This document shows, piece after piece, positions 24,921 through 33,409 of a stretch of 43,288 bases of DNA. The notes beneath the pieces were generated by a model, which was given only the letters and a program-made list of their open reading frames with translations, was not told where the DNA came from and made no database searches. The stretch is from DAOTYH01 sp034435015. Lineage in GTDB: Bacteria > Chloroflexota > Anaerolineae > Aggregatilineales > UBA3940. Numbering within the stretch: position 1 is the stretch's first letter; each line of letters starts with the position of its first letter. The position numbers and the translations under genes were made by a program. Location of the stretch: positions 1 to 43,288 of the forward strand of contig DAOTYH010000041.1 in assembly GCA_034435015.1 (NCBI GenBank). Direction: 5' to 3'.

Positions 24921-26564
24921 CTACGCACCTCCAAGCAGGCGGGCGATGGGTTCCATCCCGGCGGCTACCATGGTCTGTATGATGGAAGGGAAGACGCCCA
25001 CCACAATCAGCCAGAAGACAAGGATCGCCAGTGCGATCTTGTCCAGCACGGTGACATCTCCGACCGAGCCATGCCACTTAGCTTCGTCAAACGGGCCAAA
25101 GAAGACACGCTGTACGACGCGCAACACGTAAGCCGCCGTTACCACAATCCCCAGCGCGGCTATGATGGCGATCACCGCATAATAGAAGGCAGGCTGGCCG
25201 TTTGGCAGGGTGAGTTCCTGAGCGGCCCGCCACATACCGGTAAAGATGGGGAACTCTGCCACAAAGCCCGACAGCCCCGGCATGCCCATACTGACCAGAC
25301 CGCCAATGATAAAGGCCAGCGCCACCGTCGGCATTTTCTGCCAGAAGCCTCCCAGCGATGGGATGTCACGGGTGTGGGCGCGGTCATAGACCATGCCGAC
25401 GCACGAGAAGAAGAGAGCCGTCATCACCCCATGACTGAACATCTGGATACCTGCGCCGGTCATGCCGGTCAGGTTCATGGTAGCCCAGCCCATGCTGACC
25501 AGCCCCATATGTGAAACGGATGAAAAGCCAATCACATATTTGAAGTCGCGTTGCACCATGGCGATCAGCGAGCCGTACACCACGTTGACCAGCGTCAGAA
25601 AGACCAGCCAAGGCAGATGCGTTCTGGCCCCCTCCGGCAGGAGGAACACCGCCACCCGCAGGGCTGAGTATGCCCCCAGTTTCATCAGCACGCCTGCATG
25701 GATCATCGAGACAGCAGTCGGGGCCGCCACGTGGCCGTCCGGACTCCAGTTATGGAAGGGGAAGACACCAGCCAGCACCCCAAACCCAATGAAGATGAAA
25801 GGAAACCACACCTTGGCGAAGCTGACCATCTCTCCGCCGAGGATGTCGGGCAGGCGCAGGTAGGGCTGATCAAACACGCCGGCATCGCGGGCACGCATCA
25901 GGTCGAGGAGGTCAAAGCTGGCTGTCAGGCCGGCCCCCTTGACCAGAAAGTACATAGCAATCACACCGACCAGCGCTACCACTGACCCAACCAGAATGTA
26001 CAGCGTGAGCTTCATAGCGGCATATTCACGGGTGACCTTCCAGCCCCATGTGGCGATCAGCAGGTACATCGGGAAGATCGCCAGCTCGTAGAAGAAGAAC
26101 AACTGGAACAGGTCAAGCGAAACAAACACGCCGTACACGCCCGCTGTCAGGAGCAGGAAGAAGGCGAAGAACTCGCGGGGCCGCTCATCAATGCCCCATG
26201 AGATCAGCACACCACAGAAGGAGGCGAGACCAGTCAATAGAACCATCGGTGCGCTGACACCGTCCACGCCAAGATGGTAGCTGATGCCAATCTGCGGGAC
26301 CCATGCCCACGGGCCATCCTCAAAGAAGAATGGGCCGCTCTGACCAGCGGCATAAGCCTGATTGACAGCGAAGTAAAGGTACAAGCCCAGTGCTAGGCTG
26401 ATGAAAGTGGCTACAGCCGCGATCACACGGATCGCAGTCCGCAATGAGGCGATGCGGGCCTTGTCACGGACAGAGTCCATCTTGCCTTCGTCAGGCATCA
26501 GCAATAGGATCACCGCCGCTACAATGGGGGTAAAGGTGATAATCGTTAGGAAAGGAAAACCCAT
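24921..26564 (-). CDS. nuoM: NuoM homologue a, lacking the TM7 lysine
   Basis: This 547-residue antiporter-like subunit is the second of two NuoM proteins here. It keeps TM5 Glu160 (FFFYELAIFPMY), TM8 Lys295 (GVLMKLGAY), Lys342 (QRDFKYV) and TM12 Glu437 (FVAEF). At the TM7 position, where the other NuoM has Lys243 (AFAIKVPVWPFHTW), this protein reads GFGVLAGVFPFHNW, so Leu264 replaces the lysine. His289 (MIHAG) resembles NuoL rather than NuoM. It is full-length with a good GAGGATAG ribosome-binding site, so it is not a decayed copy. It lies directly against nuoN. Confidence 0.93.
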   Translation of the reverse strand: MGFPFLTIITFTPIVAAVILLLMPDEGKMDSVRDKARIASLRTAIRVIAAVATFISLALGLYLYFAVNQAYAAGQSGPFFFEDGPWAWVPQIGISYHLGVDGVSAPMVLLTGLASFCGVLISWGIDERPREFFAFFLLLTAGVYGVFVSLDLFQLFFFYELAIFPMYLLIATWGWKVTREYAAMKLTLYILVGSVVALVGVIAMYFLVKGAGLTASFDLLDLMRARDAGVFDQPYLRLPDILGGEMVSFAKVWFPFIFIGFGVLAGVFPFHNWSPDGHVAAPTAVSMIHAGVLMKLGAYSALRVAVFLLPEGARTHLPWLVFLTLVNVVYGSLIAMVQRDFKYVIGFSSVSHMGLVSMGWATMNLTGMTGAGIQMFSHGVMTALFFSCVGMVYDRAHTRDIPSLGGFWQKMPTVALAFIIGGLVSMGMPGLSGFVAEFPIFTGMWRAAQELTLPNGQPAFYYAVIAIIAALGIVVTAAYVLRVVQRVFFGPFDEAKWHGSVGDVTVLDKIALAILVFWLIVVGVFPSIIQTMVAAGMEPIARLLGGA

Positions 26565-26655
26565 GTTCTATCCTCTATGCTCTGTTGCGTTTCCGCGAGC
26601 GTTTGCATTCCCCTCTTGCTTATGCGCCGGCAGACACACAGGGCACTTATTACAG

Positions 26656-26691
26656 CCCCCCGCCCTACCCCAAACAAGAGGAAGCGGGGGG
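26656..26691 (-). other. Stem-loop between the two nuoM genes
   Basis: CCCCCCGC/GCGGGGGG form a perfect 8-bp stem with a 20-nt loop in the 144-bp gap, the longest in the nuo block. No T-tract follows, so an mRNA-processing or stability element is more likely than a terminator. Confidence 0.45.
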
Positions 26692-26708
26692 AAGACCCAT
26701 CAGGCGTT

Positions 26709-28295
26709 CTACGACAACAGGCGTGTCACCGTATCGTTGATCACACCCACAATCCACGAAGGGAACACCCCGATCACCAGCATCAGCACCAACAGCGGGG
26801 CCATCGCGATCACTTCGCGGACGCTGATCTCCAGCGGCCTGCCATGTGCCATCTCCACCGCATCTTGATTCAGCGGGCCATGTAACACGTGGCGAATCCC
26901 TTTGAGGATATACGCGCCTGTGAACAACAACCCCAACATGCTGACAGCGGTCATCAGCGTAAACCACGGCGAGACAGCCCACACTCCCCGCACCACCATA
27001 AACTCACTGACAAAGCCGTTCAGGCCCGGCAGGCCCAACGACGCCATAGACGAGAAGATCATGATTCCGCCATACACCGGCGCGACCAGCCATAGCCCCC
27101 CCATCTGGGTCAGGTCGCGGGTGTGGAGGCGGTCGTACATCATGCCGACCAGCGCAAACATGGCCGCCGCGCTGAGGCCGTGATTGAACATTTGCAGGAC
27201 TGCACCATTGACTGCAATGATAGCATTCAGGCGGTTAGCTACATCAGAACTTCCGGCACCAACCCAGCCCGCCGCCGCAATCGCCAGCACCACAAAGCCC
27301 ATGTGGTTGACCGATGAATACGCCACCAGCCGCTTAAAGTCGGTCTGGGCAAAGGAGGCAAACGCGCCTAGCACAATCGCCAAAACGGCCAGCACCGCCA
27401 GCACCGGCGCAAAAGCATGAGCCTGCTCCGGGAAGAACGGCAGTACCAGCCGCAGGAAGCCATACGCGCCCAGCTTGAGCAGTACCCCGGCAAGGATCAT
27501 CGAGCCGGCAGTAGGGGCCTCTGTGTGGGCATCAGGCAGCCACGTGTGGAACGGCCACACCGGTACTTTGATGGCAAAGGCAATCGTGAACAGCCAGAAG
27601 GCCGCATTCTTGATGACGTTGACAGCTACCCCCATCAGTGTACCGCCCGCCACATTGGAGAAGGGCGGAGTAGCCGTCAGGGCAGGGATGTCAAAGGTCC
27701 CCATTGTCCAGCCGATGAGCTGAATGCTGAGCAACAGTCCCAGCGACCCCGCCATGGTGTAGATGAAGAACTTGAAGCTGGCATACTGGCGGTTGGCGCT
27801 CCCCCAGATGTTGATCAGGAAGTACATCGGGACAAGGCCAAACTCCCAGAAGACGAAGAACAGCAGGAGATCAAGCGAAACAAACACACCCAGCATCCCC
27901 ATCTCCAGCAACATGAAGAGCGACATATACAGGTGAACCCGCTCTTCGATGCTCCACGAGATGATGACCGCCAGTGGGGTGAGCAGAGTGGTCAGCAGGA
28001 CCATTGTCAGGCTGATGCCGTCCACGCCCAGATGGTACGAGCTGTTCAGCAATGGAAACCAAAGCACCTTCTGCTCAAAGCAGGCCCTGACAGTGATGTC
28101 AGTGCAGGGGTCGGCCTGAAACCAGACCCACATCAAGATGGACAAAGCCAGCGGGATCAGGCTGGCGATCAATGCTGTCCATCGTGCCAGATTCTTGCTC
28201 CCGCGCGGAAGGATCAGGATCAACGCTGATGCGGCCAGCGGGATGAAGGTCACCAGCGTCAGCACATTAGTTCGTAAGAATTGCTCAAGGGTCAT
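26709..28295 (-). CDS. nuoM: NuoM homologue b, canonical
   Basis: This 528-residue antiporter-like subunit has the complete set of NuoM pumping residues: Glu151 (FWEFGLVPMY), Lys243 (AIKVPVWPFHTW), Lys274 (GVLLKLGAYGF), Lys321 (TDFKRL) and Glu431 (FVSEF). It differs from the neighbouring NuoM across its length, so the two are old paralogues and not a recent duplication. It is the first M gene after nuoL in the transcript. Confidence 0.96.
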   Translation of the reverse strand: MTLEQFLRTNVLTLVTFIPLAASALILILPRGSKNLARWTALIASLIPLALSILMWVWFQADPCTDITVRACFEQKVLWFPLLNSSYHLGVDGISLTMVLLTTLLTPLAVIISWSIEERVHLYMSLFMLLEMGMLGVFVSLDLLLFFVFWEFGLVPMYFLINIWGSANRQYASFKFFIYTMAGSLGLLLSIQLIGWTMGTFDIPALTATPPFSNVAGGTLMGVAVNVIKNAAFWLFTIAFAIKVPVWPFHTWLPDAHTEAPTAGSMILAGVLLKLGAYGFLRLVLPFFPEQAHAFAPVLAVLAVLAIVLGAFASFAQTDFKRLVAYSSVNHMGFVVLAIAAAGWVGAGSSDVANRLNAIIAVNGAVLQMFNHGLSAAAMFALVGMMYDRLHTRDLTQMGGLWLVAPVYGGIMIFSSMASLGLPGLNGFVSEFMVVRGVWAVSPWFTLMTAVSMLGLLFTGAYILKGIRHVLHGPLNQDAVEMAHGRPLEISVREVIAMAPLLVLMLVIGVFPSWIVGVINDTVTRLLS

Positions 28296-28341
28296 TGAGG
28301 TTTTCCTCTTGTACCACCGTTGACAGGCAGGGACTTGCCCT

Positions 28342-30627
28342 CTACCTCAGGAACAGTGCCCAAGCAAACACGCCCGCCAGCATCAACACGCCGAGGGCAA
28401 CTACCGCCAGATACTGCTGAACACGGCCCGACTGAACATACTTGAACGAGTCACCCAGATTGCCGATCCCTTCCGCCACGCCGTCGCCCGCGCCGTTGAC
28501 AATGTAGGTGTCAAAGTCCTTGTTGCGGAAGGCCAGCCATTCGAAGGTACGGGCTACAAAGTGCAGGAAGCCGTCTATCACCCCTCTATCAAGCAGGAGA
28601 TAGACGATCTTCTCGGCAAACCAGCGTGCTGGTCGGACGAAGATCAGGTCATACAGCTCGTCGAAGTAATACTTGTTTTCCAACAGGGTATAGATTGGGC
28701 CAAGCAGTCTCGCCAGCGGATCAGACTGCCCCGCCTTGAGCGGCTTGACGATATACACCAGCCATCCAACCAGAAGACCGCTCAGCGCAATGCCGACCGA
28801 CAGCAAGACCGGCGTCCAGTCAAAAGGCAGTTTCTCCGGCTCGACCAGCAGAGTCGAGCCGACGAAGCGGTGGAAGAAGTTGCCGCCCAGCAGATGCCCC
28901 AGTACCGGAAACTCTTCATGAACCCCGACATATCCGGCGAAGATGGCAAACACCGCCAGAACAACCAGCGGCAGGTTCATACGCCAGTCGCGCTGGGTCG
29001 CCTCTTCGGCGGCAGGGGTACGCGGCTGGCCGGCAAAGGTCAGGCCGATTTGCCGCATCGTATAGAAAGCCGTCAGGAAGGCCGCCGCCGCCAGCACCCA
29101 GAACACAATCGGTTGGTGCGCCCAAGCGTCAGCCAGTATCTCATCTTTTGACCAGAAGCCCGCCGTCACCAGCGGGAAGCCGGACAGCGCCAGCCCGCCG
29201 ATCAGGAATGTCCATGCGGTGACAGGAATCTTCTTCCACAACCCGCCCATGTTGAACATATCCTGTGCATCGAAATCCACAGGGAAGTGATGCCCGTGAT
29301 GGTGGGCATGTTCCTCGCCATGCTCAACGGCATGGATCACCGAGCCGCTCCCCATGAACAACAGCGCCTTGAAAATAGCGTGGGTCATCAGGTGGAAGGC
29401 CGCCGCCACATACGCCCCAATACCGACTGCCGCCACCATATAGCCTAACTGGCTGATGGTCGAGTAGGCCAGCACCTTCTTAATGTCGCGCTGGGCGGTG
29501 GCAATCGTGGCCGCAAACAAGGCGGTAAACGCCCCGATCACCGTCATGGCCTGCATGGGGAGCGTCAGGTGATGTCCATCCCAGCCGACCGTCATGAGCG
29601 GGAACATGCGGATAATCAAGTACACACCGGCAGAGACCATCGTGGCGGCATGGATCATCGCGCTGACGGGGGTCGGGCCTTCCATCGCATCCGGCAACCA
29701 TGTGTGGAGCGGGAACTGAGCGCTCTTACCAATCGTGCCAATGAAGAGCAAGACCCCGATTGCCTCTGCCACGCTCATCGGGTAGAGCGCCGGAATATTG
29801 GGGAAGGCCGGTGTGTTCAGGGCATTCAGCACTTCTGGATTATACAGGATGTCCCGGAAGCTCAGCGTGCCGGTGAAGCTGTACAACCACGCGATGCCCA
29901 GTAGCATGAACACATCACCCACGCGGGTGGTCATAAAGGCCTTGATGCTCGCCCCGACCGGTGTAATACGCTTGGGCTGGTTCGGATAGATGCGGTTGTG
30001 CCAGAAGCCGATCAACAGGTAAGAACACAGCCCCATGATCTCCCAGCCAATGAACAGCATCAGCAGGTTGTCAGCCACGCTGAGCAGAAGCATCGCGCCG
30101 GCAAACAGACCAATGAAAGCCATGAAGCGGGCCTTCCAGCGCGTGGCATCGAAGCGGGTGACTTTGCGTCCGGCGCTGTCTATCGCTACTTCACCATGTT
30201 CGTCCGACCCGTGCGATTCTGTGCCGTGCGCCTCGCCTTTGACTTCCGTCCAATATGAGCCGGAGGCCATGTATCCGGTGCTGTAGATAAAGATCATGGA
30301 GGCTGTCAGCGGCACAAAGAACAGCATCACCGCGCCAAGCGGGTCAACCAGCGTCCCCATCCTGAAGCCGGAAGCCTCACCCAGCGGTAACCACAGGAAC
30401 GAAGCCTGTATCGGCTCCTCGCCAAGATGAGGCATCAGCAGAGCGGCGATCAAGACCAGAACAGCTATCACCCACGTCAGCAGGATAGCGCCGACCGCCA
30501 CAAGGTCGCTCGCAAGTTTGTTGCCGCGTGTAAAGAGCAGGATGATAAAAAACGCCGCAATTGGCGGGATCGGGATCAGCCAGACCAGCAGTTGGAGCAT
30601 CTGGGGACTCATGTTCATAAACAGCAT
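28342..30627 (-). CDS. nuoL: NADH-quinone oxidoreductase subunit L, extended
   Basis: This distal proton-pumping subunit has 761 residues from the ATG at 30627. I prefer that start to the TTG at 30642 because AAGGGA precedes it. E. coli NuoL has 613 residues. Glu196 (GWEIMGLCSY), Lys301 (IGKSAQFPLHTW), His326, Lys420 (FKALLFMG) and Lys494-Asp495 (WSKDEIL) are conserved. The extra length lies in three places: a polar insertion at about 120-165, a His-rich loop at about 434-448, and the C-terminal lateral-helix region. From DELYD (656) to the end there are 106 residues, roughly 30 more than I recall for E. coli. Confidence 0.95.
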   Translation of the reverse strand: MLFMNMSPQMLQLLVWLIPIPPIAAFFIILLFTRGNKLASDLVAVGAILLTWVIAVLVLIAALLMPHLGEEPIQASFLWLPLGEASGFRMGTLVDPLGAVMLFFVPLTASMIFIYSTGYMASGSYWTEVKGEAHGTESHGSDEHGEVAIDSAGRKVTRFDATRWKARFMAFIGLFAGAMLLLSVADNLLMLFIGWEIMGLCSYLLIGFWHNRIYPNQPKRITPVGASIKAFMTTRVGDVFMLLGIAWLYSFTGTLSFRDILYNPEVLNALNTPAFPNIPALYPMSVAEAIGVLLFIGTIGKSAQFPLHTWLPDAMEGPTPVSAMIHAATMVSAGVYLIIRMFPLMTVGWDGHHLTLPMQAMTVIGAFTALFAATIATAQRDIKKVLAYSTISQLGYMVAAVGIGAYVAAAFHLMTHAIFKALLFMGSGSVIHAVEHGEEHAHHHGHHFPVDFDAQDMFNMGGLWKKIPVTAWTFLIGGLALSGFPLVTAGFWSKDEILADAWAHQPIVFWVLAAAAFLTAFYTMRQIGLTFAGQPRTPAAEEATQRDWRMNLPLVVLAVFAIFAGYVGVHEEFPVLGHLLGGNFFHRFVGSTLLVEPEKLPFDWTPVLLSVGIALSGLLVGWLVYIVKPLKAGQSDPLARLLGPIYTLLENKYYFDELYDLIFVRPARWFAEKIVYLLLDRGVIDGFLHFVARTFEWLAFRNKDFDTYIVNGAGDGVAEGIGNLGDSFKYVQSGRVQQYLAVVALGVLMLAGVFAWALFLR

Positions 30628-30661
30628 ATTGCTTCCCTTCAACCAGAGGGATGGTCGTCTG

Positions 30662-30970
30662 CTACCATTTCAGCATGTTGACATCTTCGGCGATGACCGT
30701 CTGACGATTGCGGTAGATCGAGATGATCAGCGCCAGCCCGACCGCCGCTTCCGCCGCCGCCACCGCAAACACGAACACGGCAAACACCTGCCCGTTGAGC
30801 GCCTCCGGAGCCAGATAGCGCCAGAAGGCCACTAGGTTGATGTTAACCGCATTCAGCATCAGCTCGATACTCATGAGAATTGCCACAGCGTTGCGGCGAG
30901 CCAGCACGCCGTACAGCCCAAGAACAAATAAACCAGCGGCCACAAGAAGATACCAATGTAGAGGGATCAT
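30662..30970 (-). CDS. nuoK: NADH-quinone oxidoreductase subunit K
   Basis: This 102-residue, three-helix membrane-arm subunit has the two buried glutamates Glu36 (SIELMLNAVNINL) and Glu74 (AAEAAVGLAL) needed for proton transfer. Length and sequence are typical. It is separated by 30-35 bp from its neighbours in the nuo block. Confidence 0.97.
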   Translation of the reverse strand: MIPLHWYLLVAAGLFVLGLYGVLARRNAVAILMSIELMLNAVNINLVAFWRYLAPEALNGQVFAVFVFAVAAAEAAVGLALIISIYRNRQTVIAEDVNMLKW

Positions 30971-31000
30971 GCGCCTTCTCCCGTCCTGAAATCACCCGCG

Positions 31001-31501
31001 CTAGTCACGGGCCACGACAATTGCACCGATCAGCGCCGCCAGCAGTAACACCGAGGCCACCTCAAAAGGCAACATATAGCCCTGATGGCTGGCAAAGGCC
31101 GCGCCCATGCGGGCAATCGTGTCTGGCGGCACGTCGGCGACCGGCATCTGCCCGCTGAACTGGCTCAGGATGACAAAGCCCAGTGTCACCAGTGTCAGCG
31201 CCGCCGCGATCGCCGCTACCGGCCACTGGCGGTTGATCGTCTCAGTGATGCCCATGATGCGGCGTGTTACCATGATGGTGATCGTGATCAGCACCGAGAT
31301 CGCGCCCACATAGACAAGCACCTGCACTGCCGCTAGGAAGGGCGCTTCCAGCAAAACGAATAAGCCGGCAATCCCAAACAGCGACAGCACAAGGAACAGG
31401 GCCGCATGGACAAGGTTGCGGTTGGCCACCACACCCAGACCACCGCCCAGTGCAAAGATCGCCATGATGGCAAAGGCAATTGTAACGGGTGTTATAGTCA
31501 T
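31001..31501 (-). CDS. nuoJ: NADH-quinone oxidoreductase subunit J
   Basis: This 166-residue, five-helix membrane-arm subunit has the TM3 region YVGAISVLITITIM that undergoes the pi-bulge transition in complex I. It is followed by nuoK and preceded by nuoH, the usual order except that nuoI is absent between H and J. Confidence 0.95.
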   Translation of the reverse strand: MTITPVTIAFAIMAIFALGGGLGVVANRNLVHAALFLVLSLFGIAGLFVLLEAPFLAAVQVLVYVGAISVLITITIMVTRRIMGITETINRQWPVAAIAAALTLVTLGFVILSQFSGQMPVADVPPDTIARMGAAFASHQGYMLPFEVASVLLLAALIGAIVVARD

Positions 31502-31548
31502 ACTTTCTTGCCTTTATTGATCCGGAGCGGACATGCAGGCTGGCCCTC

Positions 31549-32787
31549 TCACCGCGCGGCCTGCCTCTCAATTGGAGCCGGGCTGGTAAGAGCCGCCAGC
31601 CGCTGACGCTCCTTGCGTCCTTGCCGCGCAATCCACACCACAGCCAGCAGTCCAACCAGCAGGTTAACGGACAGCAGGACAGCCGAGCGGGGCAGCATCT
31701 CAACCAGACTGCCGGCGGCGTAGTAATTGGGCACTACGTCTTCCAGCAGGATCGAGGCGACCTTATCCACCAGCGTCGAAAGCACCAGCAGGACCAGAGC
31801 CAAGGGCGTCAGGAACTTCCAGCAAAATGACATGATCTGGTCAATGCGCAGGCGAGGCAGTGTAGCCCGCCCCCAGACATTCAGCATATACAGCAGGAAT
31901 GTCTTGATGAAAAAGTACACGATCCCCAGCGTCGGATACTGCTGGGCAAACGGGCCGCGCCAGCCGCCAAAAAAGAGAGTAGCCGTCATGGCCGAGATGG
32001 TAAAGGCATGCAGGAACTCGGCCAGATAAAACATGGCAAAGGCCATCCCGCTGTACTCAGTGTGGAAGCCGGCCACGATCTCCGACTCGGCCTCCAGCAC
32101 ATCAAACGGCGAACGTCCCACCTCAGCGACCTGTGCAATGTAGAAGATGAGGGCCGCCAGCGGCATCGAGAACACATACCATACCCCCTGCCCTTCCACA
32201 ATGCCGTTGACGCGCAACGTCCCTGACAGGATGACCGGCACCAGCAGGGCAAGGATCATCGGCACTTCGTAGCTGACCAGCATAGCTACCGCGCGGAACG
32301 CTCCTAGCAGAGCATACTTGTTGTTACTGCTCCAGCCTGCCATCAGGATAGCCATGACGCCCAGCGAGCTGACAGCCACCAAGTACAACACGCCAATATT
32401 GACATCCGTGCCGATCAAGGTGCGGGCATAGGGGATGGCCGCCCAGATCAGGAACACGCTGGCAACCGTGATGGCCGGGGCAAGCATGAAGGGGATCAGG
32501 TCCGCCCCTTTGGGGATAATGATCTCCTTGAACAGCAACTTGACTACGTCGGCGATATTCTGGAAGATCCCCCACGGCCCTACACGGTTAGGGCCGATGC
32601 GATCCTGAACACGGCCAATGAACTTGCGCTCAACCCAGATGATGACCAGCGCCAGCGTGAGCAGGTAAACAACGGTGATGATCGAGCCTAACAACCCCAT
32701 CACCAGATCGATCACAAGCTGGCTAGCCCCCCACCCTGCCAGCAGTCCGGTCAGCCAGTCGTAGATCGTGGTAAAGACATCTGCCAT
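31549..32787 (-). CDS. nuoH: NADH-quinone oxidoreductase subunit H
   Basis: This 412-residue membrane subunit forms the quinone channel with NuoB and NuoD. WVERKFIGRVQDRIGPNRVG and the acidic loop EAESEIVAGFHTEYSG are the family signatures. It is longer than the usual 320-350 residues; the extra part is mostly a C-terminal helix and basic tail. GAGGAG precedes the ATG. A strong intrinsic terminator lies just upstream of it in the transcript. Confidence 0.96.
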   Translation of the reverse strand: MADVFTTIYDWLTGLLAGWGASQLVIDLVMGLLGSIITVVYLLTLALVIIWVERKFIGRVQDRIGPNRVGPWGIFQNIADVVKLLFKEIIIPKGADLIPFMLAPAITVASVFLIWAAIPYARTLIGTDVNIGVLYLVAVSSLGVMAILMAGWSSNNKYALLGAFRAVAMLVSYEVPMILALLVPVILSGTLRVNGIVEGQGVWYVFSMPLAALIFYIAQVAEVGRSPFDVLEAESEIVAGFHTEYSGMAFAMFYLAEFLHAFTISAMTATLFFGGWRGPFAQQYPTLGIVYFFIKTFLLYMLNVWGRATLPRLRIDQIMSFCWKFLTPLALVLLVLSTLVDKVASILLEDVVPNYYAAGSLVEMLPRSAVLLSVNLLVGLLAVVWIARQGRKERQRLAALTSPAPIERQAAR

Positions 32788-32826
32788 GTCAACATTTTCT
32801 CCTCAAGCAGGCCGGGGCAGGAACAC

Positions 32827-32859
32827 AAAAAAGCCGATAACCAGCCCGGCTACCGGCTT
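32827..32859 (-). terminator. Intrinsic terminator between nuoA and nuoH
   Basis: On the minus strand AAGCCGGTAGCC pairs with GGTTATCGGCTT (12 bp, two G-U pairs) around a 5-nt loop, followed directly by TTTTGTG. It begins 11 bp after the nuoA stop. It should uncouple or attenuate expression of the downstream nuo genes. Confidence 0.75.
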
Positions 32860-32869
32860 GGCTGTGTGA

Positions 32870-33223
32870 TTACAGCCACTCCAGAGCGCCTTTCCGCCAT
32901 GCGTAGATCAGGGCTTCGGCAAGCGTCACAATGAAAATGACCCCTGCCACAACGCCAAAAAGCGGCAGACGGTTATAGGCGACCGCCCACGGGTACATAA
33001 AGACGACTTCGATGTCGAAAACCAGAAAGACAAGCGCGAAAATGTAATACTGAACTTTAAACTGCACCCAGGTATCCCCGACCGTCTCGATACCGCATTC
33101 GTAGGTATCGTTCTTGATTGCATTAGGTTTGTGCGGCCCCAGAATACGACCGAGGATGATCGGCAGGAGGGGTGTGACCAGCGAGATGACAAACAGCAGT
33201 GCGATGAAGGTCCATTCACTCAC
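32870..33223 (-). CDS. nuoA: NADH-quinone oxidoreductase subunit A
   Basis: This 117-residue, three-helix subunit lies at the junction of the peripheral and membrane arms. YECGIE (the Cys loop that faces the quinone cavity), FKVQYYIFALVFLVFDIE and FMYPWA are diagnostic. The start is the GTG at 33223, with AGGAG about 9 nt upstream; the ATG at 33292 would add residues not found in the family. It is the first gene of the nuo block. nuoB, C, D and I do not follow. Confidence 0.95.
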   Translation of the reverse strand: MSEWTFIALLFVISLVTPLLPIILGRILGPHKPNAIKNDTYECGIETVGDTWVQFKVQYYIFALVFLVFDIEVVFMYPWAVAYNRLPLFGVVAGVIFIVTLAEALIYAWRKGALEWL

Positions 33224-33314
33224 GGGAGAAAAGCTCCTTTGCACGGTGCAGGGCGGGACGACACTATCCCCCCGCACCCATGTCGGGAACACTGTTTGTG
33301 AAGCCTGCCGCTAA

Positions 33315-33343
33315 AGTATAACATCCCGCCAACCGCAAGGCAA
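33315..33343 (-). promoter_or_regulatory. Promoter upstream of nuoA
   Basis: On the minus strand TTGCCT (33338-33343), 17 bp, TATACT (33315-33320), giving a leader of about 85 nt. Confidence 0.55.
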
Positions 33344-33369
33344 CAGTATGGCTCGGTTGGGCACATACT

Positions 33370-33394
33370 ACCCATTCGATGGGTTGTATAACCC
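33370..33394 (-). other. Mutually exclusive hairpins after the lipoprotein gene
   Basis: ACCCAT/ATGGGT (33370-33384, 3-nt loop) overlaps GGGTT/AACCC (33381-33394, 4-nt loop), so only one can form at a time. It lies between a lipoprotein stop codon and the nuo promoter and may be a weak terminator or an operator. Confidence 0.3.
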
Positions 33395-33409
33395 ACTCAA
33401 TCGAGCAGT

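Noticed and set aside
27417..28229. 270-codon plus-strand frame over nuoM
   Set aside because: It is a polar, Gln/His-rich translation typical of the complement of membrane-protein genes and has no supporting features.
24921..28295. One NuoM being an Mrp-type antiporter subunit or pseudogene
   Set aside because: Both frames are intact and lie between nuoL and nuoN; no other mrp genes are present and NuoM signatures are retained.
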